A stretch of 64,000 nucleotides of DNA from Streptomyces sp. JH34 (GCF_029428875.1 NZ_JAJSOO010000001.1:186001-250000); one strand, 5' to 3'; positions 36,243 to 46,061 are shown, counted from the first letter of the stretch. The notes: generated by a model from the letters alone, not told the origin. Program-made: numbers and translations.

Positions 36243-36303
36243 GCCCCGCTCCCCCCTCCGTCCAGCCGCACCCGCCCGTCACCCTCTTCCCGAAGGAACC
36301 CTC

Positions 36304-38349
36304 ATGACGTCCGCGACGCACGCCGAAGTCGCCGCGCTCCTGGAGCGCGCCCACCGGATCGGCTCCGACCCCCGCAACACCAACTACGCCGGTGGCAACA
36401 CCTCGGCCAAGGCGACGGCGGCCGACCCGGTAACCGGTGGCGAGGCCGAACTCCTCTGGGTCAAGGGCTCGGGCGGCGACCTCGGCACGCTGACCGAGGC
36501 CGGTCTCGCCGTGCTCCGGCTGGACCGGGTGCGGGCGCTCAAGGACGTGTACCCGGGGGTGGAGCGCGAGGACGAGATGGTCTCCGCCTTCGACTACTGC
36601 CTGCACGGCAAGGGGGGCGCGGCCCCGTCGATCGACACCGCGATGCACGCGCTCGTGGAGGCAGCGCACGTCGACCATCTGCACCCGGACTCGGGGATCG
36701 CGCTGGCGTGCGCGGCCGACGGCGAGAAGCTGACCGCCGAGTGCTTCGGTGACAAGGTCGCCTGGGTCGGCTGGCGGCGGCCCGGCTTCCAGCTGGGACT
36801 CGACATCGCGGCGGTCAAGGAGGCCAACCCCCAGGCGGTCGGCGTGATCCTCGGCGGTCACGGCATCACCGCGTGGGGCGACACCTCCGAGGAGTGCGAG
36901 CGCAACGCCCTCTGGATGATCCGCACCGCGGAGACGTTCCTGGAGGAGCACGGAAGAGCCGAGCCCTTCGGCGCCGTTCTCCCGGGCCGGGAGGCCCTCG
37001 ACCGGGAGGCACGCCGGGAGCGGGCCGCCGCTCTCGCCCCGGTGATCCGCGGTCTCGCGTCCACGGACCGCCCGCAGGTGGGGCACTTCACCGACGCGTC
37101 CCCCGTACTGGACTTCCTCTCGCGTGCCGAGCACCCCCGACTCGCCGCGCTCGGCACGTCCTGTCCCGACCACTTCCTCCGGACGAAGGTCAGCCCCCTG
37201 GTCCTCGACCTGCCGGCCGGCGCACCGCTGGAGGAGGCCGTGGCCCGGCTCGGGGTGCTGCACGAGGAGTACCGGGAGGCGTACCGCGCGTACTACGGGC
37301 GCCATGCGACACCGGACTCACCGGCGATGCGCGGAGCGGACCCGGCGATCGTGCTGGTGCCGGGGGTCGGCATGTTCTCGTTCGGCAAGGACAAGCAGAC
37401 CGCCCGTGTCGCCGGGGAGTTCTACCTCAACGCGATCAACGTGATGCGCGGAGCCGAGGCGGTGTCCACGTACGCCCCGATCGAGGAGTCCGAGAAGTTC
37501 CGCATCGAGTACTGGGAGCTGGAGGAGGCCAAGCTCCGGCGGATGCCGAAGCAGAAGGCACTGGCCACGCGGGTCGCGCTCGTCACCGGTGCCGGGTCGG
37601 GCATCGGCAAGGCCATCGCGCACCGCCTCGTCGGGGAGGGCGCGTGTGTCGTCGTCGCGGACCTGAACGCGGAGAACGCGGTGGCTGTCGCCGAGGAGCT
37701 CGGCGGCCCGGACAAGGCCGTCGCGGTGACGGTCGACGTCACGTCCGAGGAACAGATCGTCGAGGCGTTCAAGGCCGCCGCGCTCGCCTTCGGAGGCGTG
37801 GACCTCGTCGTGAACAACGCCGGGATCTCCATCTCCAAGCCCCTGCTGGAGACTTCGGCACGGGACTGGGACCTCCAGCACGACATCATGGCGCGCGGTT
37901 CGTTCCTGGTCTCACGCGAGGCGGCCCGGATGATGCGGGCGCAGGGCCTGGGCGGCGACATCGTCTACATCGCCTCCAAGAACGCCGTGTTCGCCGGCCC
38001 GAACAACATCGCCTACTCGGCGACCAAGGCGGACCAGGCCCACCAGGTACGCCTCCTCGCGGCCGAGCTGGGTGAGCACGGGATCAGGGTCAACGGGGTC
38101 AATCCGGACGGGGTCGTACGCGGCTCCGGCATCTTCGCGGCGGGCTGGGGTGCGCAGCGCGCGGCGACCTACGGCATCGAGGAGGAGAAGCTGGGCGAGT
38201 TCTACGCCCAGCGGACGATCCTCAAGCGCGAGGTGCTCCCGGAGCACGTCGCCAACGCCGTCTTCGCTCTGACCGGTGGGGACCTCACCCACACCACCGG
38301 CCTCCACGTCCCCGTCGACGCCGGTGTGGCAGCGGCGTTCCTTCGCTGA
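36304..38349 (+). CDS. rhaD: bifunctional rhamnulose-1-phosphate aldolase / short-chain dehydrogenase
   Basis: 681 residues, two domains. The class II aldolase part (~1-420: 'TNYAGGNTSAKATA', 'HVDHLHPDSGIALA' and 'GVILGGHGITAWGD' supply zinc ligands) cleaves rhamnulose-1-phosphate to lactaldehyde and dihydroxyacetone phosphate. The C-terminal SDR part (~425-681: 'ALVTGAGSGIGKAIAH', 'NNAGISISKP', 'YSATKADQAHQV' as catalytic Tyr-x-x-x-Lys) is expected to oxidise lactaldehyde. This fusion is usual in actinobacteria. It lies 61 bases after rhaI and is preceded by GAAGGAA. A hairpin follows before rhaB. Confidence 0.93.
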   Translation: MTSATHAEVAALLERAHRIGSDPRNTNYAGGNTSAKATAADPVTGGEAELLWVKGSGGDLGTLTEAGLAVLRLDRVRALKDVYPGVEREDEMVSAFDYCLHGKGGAAPSIDTAMHALVEAAHVDHLHPDSGIALACAADGEKLTAECFGDKVAWVGWRRPGFQLGLDIAAVKEANPQAVGVILGGHGITAWGDTSEECERNALWMIRTAETFLEEHGRAEPFGAVLPGREALDREARRERAAALAPVIRGLASTDRPQVGHFTDASPVLDFLSRAEHPRLAALGTSCPDHFLRTKVSPLVLDLPAGAPLEEAVARLGVLHEEYREAYRAYYGRHATPDSPAMRGADPAIVLVPGVGMFSFGKDKQTARVAGEFYLNAINVMRGAEAVSTYAPIEESEKFRIEYWELEEAKLRRMPKQKALATRVALVTGAGSGIGKAIAHRLVGEGACVVVADLNAENAVAVAEELGGPDKAVAVTVDVTSEEQIVEAFKAAALAFGGVDLVVNNAGISISKPLLETSARDWDLQHDIMARGSFLVSREAARMMRAQGLGGDIVYIASKNAVFAGPNNIAYSATKADQAHQVRLLAAELGEHGIRVNGVNPDGVVRGSGIFAAGWGAQRAATYGIEEEKLGEFYAQRTILKREVLPEHVANAVFALTGGDLTHTTGLHVPVDAGVAAAFLR

Positions 38350-38363
38350 GCCCGTACCACCGT

Positions 38364-38405
38364 GCCGCGCCCCGGACGTCGTTCCACGAGTTGCCGGGGC
38401 GCGGC
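38364..38405 (+). terminator. 12-bp intra-operon hairpin between rhaD and rhaB
   Basis: GCCGCGCCCCGG (38364-38375) pairs with CCGGGGCGCGGC (38394-38405) around an 18-base loop. It ends ~25 bases before the rhaB start, so it may attenuate rhaB or protect the rhaID transcript. Confidence 0.5.
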
Positions 38406-38431
38406 TCCGCCCGGATCGGATGAGAGTTTCC

Positions 38432-39907
38432 ATGCCTGCGACTTCACGACACGACCCGGTGTTCGCCGCGGTGGACCTGGGCGCCACCAGCGGCCGGGTG
38501 ATCACCGGGAGGGTCGGCCCCGACGACCTGGTGCTGGCCGAGGCGCACCGCTTCGCGAATACCCCGGTCCGGCTCCCCGGCGGGCTCCACTGGGACGTAC
38601 TCGCCCTCTACCAGGGCATGCTGGACGGGCTGCGCGCGGCGGCGCGAGGCGGCCCGGTGACGTCGGTGGGCATCGACACCTGGGCCGTGGACTACGGCCT
38701 CCTGGATTCCGACGGGTCGCTCCTCGGGCTTCCGTTCCACTACCGCGACGGGCGAAACGTCGCCGCTGCCGAGGAGGTCCTGGCCCGCTGCGACGCGCAG
38801 GAGCTGTACGGCGTCGGCGGGCTGCAGCATCTGCCGTTCAACACGGTCTTCCAGCTGGAGGCCCACCGTTCCACCGCTCAGTGGCCCGCGGCCCGGACCC
38901 TGCTGCTGATGCCCGATCTGCTGGTGTACTGGCTGACGGGGTCGGTGGGGGCGGAAGTGACCAACGCCTCGACGACGGGGCTCTTCGACGCGCGCACCGG
39001 TGACTGGTCCGACGCGCTGATGGGGCGGTTGGGGCTGGAGCGTTCCCTGTTCCCCGCCCTGCGAGAGCCGGGTGCGCGGGCGGGGACCCTTCTTCCGCAT
39101 GTGGCGGCGTTCACCGGTCTCGCGGCGGACACGCCGGTGACCACGGTCGCGTCGCACGACACCGCGTCGGCTGTGGCCGCGGTCCCGGCGACCGAACCGG
39201 GGTTCGCGTACGTGTCGTGCGGCACCTGGTCGTTGGCCGGTCTGGAACTGGACGCGCCGGTGCTGACGGAGGAGTCGAGGGCGGCGAACTTCACCAACGA
39301 GCGCGGTGTGGACGGCACGGTGCGCCATCTCCGCAACATCATGGGGATGTGGCTGCTGGAGGAGTGCCGTCGTACGTGGGAGCGTGACGGTACGCCGACC
39401 GGTCTCGAGGCTCTGCTCGCGGAGGCGGCGCGGGCCCGGCCGTTCGCCGCCGTGATCGACCCGGACGACCCCGTGTTCCTGGCGCCGGGCGACATGCCGT
39501 CCCGGATCGACGCCGCTCTCACCCGGACCGGGCAGCCGACGCCGGACGGCCCCGGCGGCTACGTGCGGTGCGTGCTGGAGAGTCTGGCGCTGGCGCACCG
39601 CAGGACGCTGCGCGAGGCCGCCGGGCTGACGGGTCGCGAGCTGACGCGGATCCATCTGGTCGGTGGCGGCTCCCGCAACGAGCTGCTGTGCCAGTGGACC
39701 GCCGACGCGACCGGTCTGCCGGTCACTGCGGGGCCCGCCGAGGCCACCGCGCTCGGGAACGTACTGCTCCAGGCACGGGCCCACGGGCTGGTGGGCGGGC
39801 TGACGGACATGCGCAGGCTGGTCGCCCGCACCCAGGAGCTCCACCACTACGCACCACAGGGGGATCCCACGGACTGGGACCGGGCCGCCGACCGCCTGAC
39901 CGCCTGA
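38432..39907 (+). CDS. rhaB: rhamnulokinase
   Basis: 491 residues, FGGY carbohydrate kinase. The N-terminal phosphate loop reads 'AAVDLGATSGRVITGRV'. 'GIDTWAVDYGLLDSDG' (catalytic Asp region), 'NASTTGLFDARTGDWSD', 'VASHDTASAVAAVPATEP', 'YVSCGTWSLAGLE' and 'IHLVGGGSRNELLCQWTADA' are diagnostic for rhamnulokinases. It makes L-rhamnulose-1-phosphate, the substrate of rhaD. ATG 38432 is chosen over 38420. Last gene of the operon, followed by a GC-rich hairpin. Confidence 0.93.
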   Translation: MPATSRHDPVFAAVDLGATSGRVITGRVGPDDLVLAEAHRFANTPVRLPGGLHWDVLALYQGMLDGLRAAARGGPVTSVGIDTWAVDYGLLDSDGSLLGLPFHYRDGRNVAAAEEVLARCDAQELYGVGGLQHLPFNTVFQLEAHRSTAQWPAARTLLLMPDLLVYWLTGSVGAEVTNASTTGLFDARTGDWSDALMGRLGLERSLFPALREPGARAGTLLPHVAAFTGLAADTPVTTVASHDTASAVAAVPATEPGFAYVSCGTWSLAGLELDAPVLTEESRAANFTNERGVDGTVRHLRNIMGMWLLEECRRTWERDGTPTGLEALLAEAARARPFAAVIDPDDPVFLAPGDMPSRIDAALTRTGQPTPDGPGGYVRCVLESLALAHRRTLREAAGLTGRELTRIHLVGGGSRNELLCQWTADATGLPVTAGPAEATALGNVLLQARAHGLVGGLTDMRRLVARTQELHHYAPQGDPTDWDRAADRLTA

Positions 39908-40001
39908 CGGCGTGCGAGTAGGCGGGCCTCCGGGCCGCTCCCCCGGACGCGGGCGGGCGGGGCGGGCTCAGGGGCGTCCGCCCGCACGGCCGGCGGGTTC
40001 A

Positions 40002-40035
40002 GGGCCGGGCCGGTGTCCTCCGGGCGGCCCGGCCC
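40002..40035. terminator. 10-bp hairpin after rhaB
   Basis: GGGCCGGGCC (40002-40011) pairs with GGCCCGGCCC (40026-40035). It lies between convergent rhaB and the enoyl-CoA hydratase-type gene. Confidence 0.5.
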
Positions 40036-40075
40036 CGAGGGCCCGGCGCGCCCGTCCTGCGTTCCGGGCCGGGGA

Positions 40076-41134
40076 TCAGCTCGCGGCGAGGCCCAGTTCC
40101 TGCTCGCCGAGCGGCTCGAAGTGCCGGGCGACCTCGGCAGCGGTCACCTCACGGACCTCCGCCGGACTCCACCGGGGGGTGCGGTCCTTGTCGATGATCC
40201 GGGCGCGTACGCCCTCCACCAGGTCGTGTCCGGCGAAGGCCCGGCAGGACACACGGAACTCCTGGTCGAGGGCTGCTTCGAGGCTGCCGAGCCGCCCGGC
40301 CCGGCGGACGGCGGCCAGAGTGACCTTGAGCGCGGTCGGTGACACCGTGAGGAGGGTGGCGGCTGCCTCCTTCGCCGCCGTCAGCCCGCTGTCCGACAGA
40401 CGGTCGATGATCTCCTCGACGGTGTCGGCGGCGTAGCACCCGTCGATCCAGGTGCGCTGTGCGGCGAGCTCTCCTTCCGGTGCGGTGGTCGCGTACCGTC
40501 GTACGGTCTCCTCCACCTCCGCGGATGTCACGCTCCCCGCGAGCTCCGTGGTGAGGTCGGTGAGGTGGTCCGACGGGACGAAGTGGTCGGCCAGTCCGCA
40601 CAGGATGGCGTCGGCAGCGCCGACCGCCCGGCCGGTGAGGGCGAGATGGGTACCGAGCTCGCCGGGTGCCGCGGCCAGCAGGTGGGTCCCTCCTACGTCC
40701 GGGACGAAGCCGATTCCGGTCTCGGGCATCGCGACGCGTGAACGCTCGGTGACGACACGCACGTCGCCATGGGCGGACACGCCCACCCCGCCGCCCATCA
40801 CGATGCCGTCCATGAGCGCCACGTACGGCTTCGGGAACCGGGCGATCCGCGCATTGAGCCGGTACTCGTCGCGCCAGAAGTCCACGGAGGCGCTGCGGCC
40901 CGCCCGGGCGTCCTCGTAGATCGAGCGGATGTCGCCACCCGCGCAGAGGCCCCGGCCGCCGGCTCCGCCGATCACGACCGCGGTGACCGTGTCGTCGGCG
41001 GCGGCCCGGACGAGCGCCTCGTCGATGCAGCGCACCATGGTGTGGGTCAGTGCGTTCAGCGCCCGCGGTCGGTTGAGGGTGATGTGCAGGATGTGACCCT
41101 CGGTGTGCAGCAGGACGGGCTCGTCCTCGTTCAT
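40076..41134 (-). CDS. enoyl-CoA hydratase/isomerase family, 3-hydroxyisobutyryl-CoA hydrolase-like
   Basis: 352 residues. Crotonase fold with the oxyanion-hole motif 'GRGLCAGGDIRSIYEDA' and 'KPYVALMDGIVMGGGVGVSA', then 'AMPETGIGFVPDVGGTHLLA'. The C-terminal extension 'EAALDQEFRVSCRAFAGHDL' with 'VEGVRARIIDKDRTPRWSP' is that of 3-hydroxyisobutyryl-CoA hydrolase/HIBYL-CoA-H enzymes of valine degradation. ATG 41134 gives 'MNEDEPVLLHTEGH'. Divergent from the PAS-PP2C gene. Confidence 0.9.
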   Translation of the reverse strand: MNEDEPVLLHTEGHILHITLNRPRALNALTHTMVRCIDEALVRAAADDTVTAVVIGGAGGRGLCAGGDIRSIYEDARAGRSASVDFWRDEYRLNARIARFPKPYVALMDGIVMGGGVGVSAHGDVRVVTERSRVAMPETGIGFVPDVGGTHLLAAAPGELGTHLALTGRAVGAADAILCGLADHFVPSDHLTDLTTELAGSVTSAEVEETVRRYATTAPEGELAAQRTWIDGCYAADTVEEIIDRLSDSGLTAAKEAAATLLTVSPTALKVTLAAVRRAGRLGSLEAALDQEFRVSCRAFAGHDLVEGVRARIIDKDRTPRWSPAEVREVTAAEVARHFEPLGEQELGLAAS

Positions 41135-41313
41135 GTGTGCGCTCCGGTCAGCCGTGGACGGTCTCTCGGTGCCATTCTGCGACGGACGCCGCAGGGCACC
41201 GGCGCCGGGTCTCCCGCCGATATCGCTGTGGCACTCCCGCATCGCGGGCTCGACAATTGAGGTCTACGGGCCGCGACGTCCAGCAGCCCCGCCGGACGAC
41301 CTCCGGAGCACGC

Positions 41314-43407
41314 ATGACCGACTCTTCACGGCGAGCAGATGACGACGCGACGTCGCGGCTTCCGCTCGAACGGCGACGCGCCGGTGAGACCGGGACCGCG
41401 GAGCGCCTCGCCCTGAACCGGACCGGCAGTTTCGAGTGGGATCTGGACGCCAGGACCGTGGACGTCGACGACGCCGGGCTGATGGTCCTCGGCCTCGACC
41501 CCGCGACGTTCGAGGTTTCGCCCTCGGCCGTTTTCGACCGGCTGGACGAGGCGGACCGTGCGCGCCTGGAGTCCGCTGTCGACGAGGCGATATCCGGCGG
41601 GAGCAGCTCCTACAGCGTCCACTTCCAGGTTCCTCTGCGGGACGGGACCCTCCAGTGGACGCACGTCCAGGCACGGATCCTGCGGTCCGAGGACGGGCGG
41701 GCACACCGGGTCATCGGTGTGGTGCGGGACGCGACGGCCGAGGTCACCCATTCGGCCTTCGTCCTGGATCTGGAGAAGCGGCGGCGGCGCCAGACCAGCA
41801 TCGTCGAGCGCACCACCGCGGCGCTGTCACGTGCGGTGACCGTGGACGACGTGACCGCCGCGCTCACGGGCCCGGGCGGCCTGGTCGGGATCGGCGCCGA
41901 CGGTCTCGCGCTGGGGCTGGTGGAGAATTCCGCGCTCAAGATCATCGCGCTGAGCGGTGACTCGGTGGAGGTTCTGGAGGGTCTGGGATCGGGGAACCTG
42001 GACGCCACACTCCCCCTCGGGGACACGATCCTCAGCGGGCGTCCCCGGTTCATCACCTCGCTCGCGGCACTCGTACGGCGCTATCCGGTGCTCGCACCGC
42101 ACATCGGGGAGCTGGAGTTCCGCGCGGTGGCGTACCTTCCGCTGATCGCGCAGGCACGCTCACTGGGCGGACTCGCCCTCTTCTACCGCGAACGCACGGT
42201 GTTCAGTGCGGACGAGCGGATCCTGTGTCTGGGCCTGGCAGCGATCGTGGCCCAGTCGCTGCAGCGGGCGATCCTCTTCGACGAGGAGCGCGAATTCGCC
42301 ACAGGGCTGCAGTCGGCCATGCTTCCCCGACGGATCCAGGAGATCGAGGGCGGCGAGATCGCGGTCCGCTACCACGCCGCGTGGAGCGGGCGCGAGGTCG
42401 GCGGCGACTGGTACGACGTGATCACGCTCCCCCGGGGCCGTATCGGCGTCGTGGTGGGTGACGTGCAGGGACACGACACCCACGCCGCGGCGATCATGGG
42501 CCAGCTGCGGATCGCCCTCCGCGCCTACGCCGCCGAGGGGCACCCCCCGGCCACCGTCCTGGCGCGTGCCTCCCGCTTCCTCGCGGAGCTGGACACCGAC
42601 CGGTTCGCGACGACGACGTACGCGCAGGTGGATCTTGCGACGGGAGCGGTGCGGGTGGCTCGCGCCGGGCACTTCGGACCGCTGATCCGGCACACCGACG
42701 GGCGGGTCGGTGTCCCCCAGATCCGTGGGGGTCTGCCGCTCGGGATCTCCTCGGACTTCCATGACGAGGAGTATCCGGAGACCCGTCTCGACCTGGTGCC
42801 GGGCGAAACCTTCGTCCTCTACACCGACGGTCTCGTCGAGGAACCGGGTGCGGACGTCGACGCGGGGGTCGCCGCACTGATCCACGAGGTGAGCGAAGGG
42901 CCCGACGGAGCCGAGGCGCTGGCGGACCACCTGTCGGACCGGCTGTGGGAGCGGTGGGGTTCGGGCGACGACGTGGCGCTCCTGGTCCTGCGGCGCAGCC
43001 CCGACCTGGGTTCACCCCAGGCTCCCCGGCTGCACCAGTACATCCACCAGGCGGATCCTCAGGGGCTCTCGGAGGCCCGGTCGATCGTGCGTCAGGCACT
43101 CGCGGACTGGGACCTCGCGGGCTTGGCCGACGACGCCGAGCTCGTCACCGGGGAACTCCTGGTCAACGTGCTGCTCCACACGGAGGGCGGGGCGGTCCTG
43201 ACTCTGGAGGTGCTTCCGGAACCCGTTCGGCACATCAGGCTGTCGGTCCAGGACCGCTCGAGTGTCTGGCCGCGACGCCGGACCCCGGGTGAGACGTCGA
43301 CCTCAGGGCGCGGTCTGCTGCTCCTCGACGCGGTCGCGGAGCGCTGGGGGATCGAGCCCCGCGGGGAGGGCAAGGCCGTCTGGTGCGAGATCGGCCCCAG
43401 CACCTGA
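41314..43407 (+). CDS. PAS-GAF-PP2C-HATPase multidomain partner-switch protein
   Basis: 697 residues. A PAS domain (~35-145: 'GSFEWDLDARTVDVDDAGLM', 'RVIGVVRDATAEV'), a GAF domain (~165-325), a SpoIIE/PP2C phosphatase (~335-560: 'GLQSAMLPRRIQEIEGGEIA', 'GGDWYDVITLPRG', 'VVGDVQGHDTHAAAIMGQ', 'VLYTDGLVEEPG') and a C-terminal RsbW-like HATPase (~575-697: 'LVTGELLVNVLLH', 'GRGLLLLDAVAERWG'). Phosphatase and kinase modules on one chain suggest a self-contained switch for an anti-sigma antagonist. Soluble; the signal is unknown. GGAG precedes ATG 41314. Confidence 0.93.
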   Translation: MTDSSRRADDDATSRLPLERRRAGETGTAERLALNRTGSFEWDLDARTVDVDDAGLMVLGLDPATFEVSPSAVFDRLDEADRARLESAVDEAISGGSSSYSVHFQVPLRDGTLQWTHVQARILRSEDGRAHRVIGVVRDATAEVTHSAFVLDLEKRRRRQTSIVERTTAALSRAVTVDDVTAALTGPGGLVGIGADGLALGLVENSALKIIALSGDSVEVLEGLGSGNLDATLPLGDTILSGRPRFITSLAALVRRYPVLAPHIGELEFRAVAYLPLIAQARSLGGLALFYRERTVFSADERILCLGLAAIVAQSLQRAILFDEEREFATGLQSAMLPRRIQEIEGGEIAVRYHAAWSGREVGGDWYDVITLPRGRIGVVVGDVQGHDTHAAAIMGQLRIALRAYAAEGHPPATVLARASRFLAELDTDRFATTTYAQVDLATGAVRVARAGHFGPLIRHTDGRVGVPQIRGGLPLGISSDFHDEEYPETRLDLVPGETFVLYTDGLVEEPGADVDAGVAALIHEVSEGPDGAEALADHLSDRLWERWGSGDDVALLVLRRSPDLGSPQAPRLHQYIHQADPQGLSEARSIVRQALADWDLAGLADDAELVTGELLVNVLLHTEGGAVLTLEVLPEPVRHIRLSVQDRSSVWPRRRTPGETSTSGRGLLLLDAVAERWGIEPRGEGKAVWCEIGPST

Positions 43408-43482
43408 TCGAGTGGCTGCGACCGTGGCCGTGGTGGGACGTGTCGGGAAGCCACCAGGACGGAGCCGATGCGCGGAGCACCG

Positions 43483-43522
43483 CGGGGGTGTACCGCACCG
43501 TGGTCGGTGCGGTACACCCCCG
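43483..43522. terminator. 17-bp perfect hairpin, bidirectional terminator
   Basis: CGGGGGTGTACCGCACC (43483-43499) pairs perfectly with 43506-43522 around a 6-base loop. It lies between convergent genes and is the strongest stem seen in the window. Confidence 0.85.
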
Positions 43523-43572
43523 CCCGGCCTGCCGGTGTTCTACGACCGTCGTGCCGGAGTGGTTCGGACGCG

Positions 43573-44220
43573 TCAGTGCTGCACGCTGCGGCGCTTACGG
43601 ACGGACCACAGGATGCCGCCGCCGGCCAGCAGAACCGCGAGAGCGGCTCCACCGATGACGGGCGTGGCGGACGACGAACCGGTCTCGGCCAGGTCCGGCG
43701 CGCTGCTGCTCGACTCCGCGGGGGCGGGTGCGGCCTCCGTGGCGGTCTCGCTCGGCGTCGCACTCGGCTCAGGGGTCTCCGAGGCGGGCGGCTCCGTGCT
43801 CGGGGTCTCCGAAGGTGTCTCCTGGGGCGGAGTGGGCGACGGGGTGTCGTCGTCCTCGCACACCGGAGCGGTCTTCGTCTGCTCGAAGGAGTACTTGTCG
43901 TCGTCCCCGGCCTTGACGACGAGGTGAACCTGCAGCTCCTTGTCGTGCTTCGGGAGCTGGAGAGGGGTCTTCGTGCTGTAGCTACGGCCGAAGTCGGTGG
44001 TGGCGAGCACATCTTCGCCTCCCACGACGGACACGGTCACCTGGTTGGTGGCGCGGTCCGAGTAGGCCGTCAGGTTGAGCGTCACTTCGGAGCAGGTCAC
44101 GGCCCAGGTGGGGGTGTGAGCTGCGGCCGGACCGGCGGAGATGACCCCACCGGCCAGGCCGACAACCGCGGCGGCCGCGAATGCTCCCGCGCCACGCCAC
44201 GATCTCCTGGGTATGGTCAT
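43573..44220 (-). CDS. LAETG-anchored surface protein (sortase substrate)
   Basis: 215 residues. A signal peptide ends 'AGPAAAHTPTW'. An extracellular beta-rich domain (~30-130) contains two cysteines. A Thr/Ser/Pro/Glu-rich stalk (~125-175) follows. The cell-wall sorting signal is complete: 'LAETGSSS', a hydrophobic helix 'VIGGAALAVLLAGGGILW' and the tail 'RKRRSVQH'. LAxTG is the streptomycete class E sortase motif. ATG 44220 is chosen because GGAGGAA lies 6 bases upstream; ATG 44235 includes that site. Ligand or role unknown. No sortase gene is adjacent. Confidence 0.88.
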   Translation of the reverse strand: MTIPRRSWRGAGAFAAAAVVGLAGGVISAGPAAAHTPTWAVTCSEVTLNLTAYSDRATNQVTVSVVGGEDVLATTDFGRSYSTKTPLQLPKHDKELQVHLVVKAGDDDKYSFEQTKTAPVCEDDDTPSPTPPQETPSETPSTEPPASETPEPSATPSETATEAAPAPAESSSSAPDLAETGSSSATPVIGGAALAVLLAGGGILWSVRKRRSVQH

Positions 44221-44423
44221 GGATTCTTCCTCCATATGAGTACACCGCCGAGATGGCGGTGGGGCGCACAGTACTGCCCCCTGCCCCCGGAGGCGCACCC
44301 GCCCCACACATCAGCCACACATCAACCACACGCAGATCGCCGCTACTTATGACATCACAGACACCACAGGATGGCCGGAAGCCACCGTTCCCACGACGGA
44401 ACCCGGTGGCACCTGAGGGCGCT

Positions 44424-44912
44424 TCAGAGGGACTTGTACATGATGTGCAGTCCCACGTAGCCGTGTTCAGGATGGTTGAACCCCTCGGGCAGAGTCCCGA
44501 TGATCTCGAAGCCCAGGGATCGGTACAGCTTCACGGCGTTCGCGTTCGTCTCCACCACGGCATTGAACTGCATGGCGCGGTATCCCGCCTTCCGCGCCCA
44601 GTCGACGGTGTACGCGCAGAGGGCGCGACCCACGCCCCTGCCGGAGTGCTCCGGGGCGACCATGTAGCTGGCACTGGCGATGTGCGAGCCGTTGCCCATG
44701 TGGTTTCTGTTCATCTTGGCCGTGCCGAGGACAGTTCCGGCGTCATCGACCGCGACAACCGTGCGGTTCGGTTCCTCGATGAGCCACCAGCTCTGAGCCA
44801 TGTCCTCCGCGAGCTCCGTCGGGTAGGTGAAGGTCTCCCCGGCTGCGACGATGGCATGGAAGAACGGCCAGATGGAGGGCCAGTCCTTCTCCGTGGCTTC
44901 TCTGATCAACAT
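44424..44912 (-). CDS. GNAT-family N-acetyltransferase
   Basis: 162 residues. 'MLIREATEKDWPSIWPFFHA' is the usual N-terminal strand-helix. The acetyl-CoA pyrophosphate loop is 'YMVAPEHSGRGVGRALCAY' (R/Q-x-x-G-x-G/A), followed by 'MQFNAVVETNANAVKLYRSL' and 'GFEIIGTLPEGFNHPEHGYV'. Similar to Pat/phosphinothricin-type acetyltransferases of broad substrate range. ATG 44912; the adjacent TTG at 44921 is ignored. Confidence 0.88.
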   Translation of the reverse strand: MLIREATEKDWPSIWPFFHAIVAAGETFTYPTELAEDMAQSWWLIEEPNRTVVAVDDAGTVLGTAKMNRNHMGNGSHIASASYMVAPEHSGRGVGRALCAYTVDWARKAGYRAMQFNAVVETNANAVKLYRSLGFEIIGTLPEGFNHPEHGYVGLHIMYKSL

Positions 44913-44954
44913 GGGGGCCAAGATGACAGGGGCGGACAGCCCCGCGCAATCGCT

Positions 44955-45952
44955 TTACCGAGCTCCGCGACCAGGCCCGCGCAGTCCGATTCTGCCGAGC
45001 AGCCCCCGGCCGGCACCGAGTTGCGTGGTAGGGCTTCGCGAGACTCGGCCCGGGCACCGGGACGCGGCCCCGAGACCGACCGGCATCGGCACGTCCCGCG
45101 CCATGGCCTCCGGCAGCGGCCGGGCCGGCACCGGGGCGGCCTGAAGCGACAGGAGCGCGGGGTCGTACCCTGGCCGAGGAGCGTTACGGGTCTCACGCGC
45201 CTGTTCCAGCTCCAGCGTCAGATTCACCCGCCGCCAGAGGATTTCATCCGGATCGTCCGCCAGTACCAGTCGCGCCATCGCCTCCCTCCCCGCCACGGAT
45301 CCCGGACGTCCGAAGGCTGATTCGGGCACCATCCGGGCGAGGTGTGCGCGCTCGTAAGGATCGTCCACCACCTCCGCGAGCTGGACCGGGTCAAGAGCGG
45401 TGGCCTGCAGGGCGGCGCGCGCCCAGGGGTCATCCGTGCGGTTCAGCAGCCGGTCGACCCTGCGTGAACGCCAGTTGCGCGCACGACGGTCGGTACCGGC
45501 CTCCAGCATGGTTCGCATGCCCACAGGGCTCTTCCCCGCGACGAGGTGGGGTTCCCGCGCGGCGAAGGCGAGGAGTTCGTCCACCAGATAGAGCCAGACC
45601 ACCGTGCGGTAGCGGTTCAGACAGAACGCGACCGGTGAGACGCACCCGACGCCAGGCCGGTGAAGCGCGGGATGCTGACTCCGAGCAGCGTGGCGCCCTC
45701 CGCCGTCCCCGCTGTGCGAACCTGATCCCGGAGGGACTCGGGGAACCCTGGCAGCGCACGCAGCCGGCCGATCTCCTCCCCGCGGATTCGCGGCCTCGCC
45801 CCGCATACCGACGGCTCCGCACCGATCAGCCCCAGATGGACGGCGAGATCGAACTCGCCACGCCGCAGACTCAGTTCCCGAGCTGCGCGAACCGCTGACA
45901 CCGGTGTCGCCGTACCGGCGGCGAGCGCGCCGCCGGCTTCCGTAACCGTCAT
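44955..45952 (-). pseudogene. DUF6397-like gene interrupted by a frameshift
   Basis: The first frame starts at ATG 45952: 'AARELSLRRGEFDLAVHLGL', 'RTAGTAEGATLLGVSIPRFT'. It leaves the family reading at 'GLASGASHRS', near 45650. The neighbouring frame continues 'VGCVSPVAFCLNRYRTVVWL', 'ARNWRSRRVDRLLNRTDDPW' and 'LAEVVDDPYERAHLARMVPE' to a stop at 44955. The two halves join into one DUF6397-like DNA-binding-type protein if one base is corrected. The Pro/Arg-rich final ~60 residues are not conserved in appearance. Pseudogene or sequence error. Confidence 0.7.
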
Positions 45953-46061
45953 GATCTTCCTCCCCCGTGAGGTCGAATACTCTGTGTGACCACGGTAGCT
46001 CCGGGAGGCATGACACGCTTCAACCTGTGGACAACTCCTGAATGTCCACCAACATTGCAGG

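Noticed and set aside
41134..41313. Possible toxin-antitoxin or small gene between the hydratase and PAS-PP2C genes
   Set aside because: The 179-base divergent spacer has no coding frame with a start signal.
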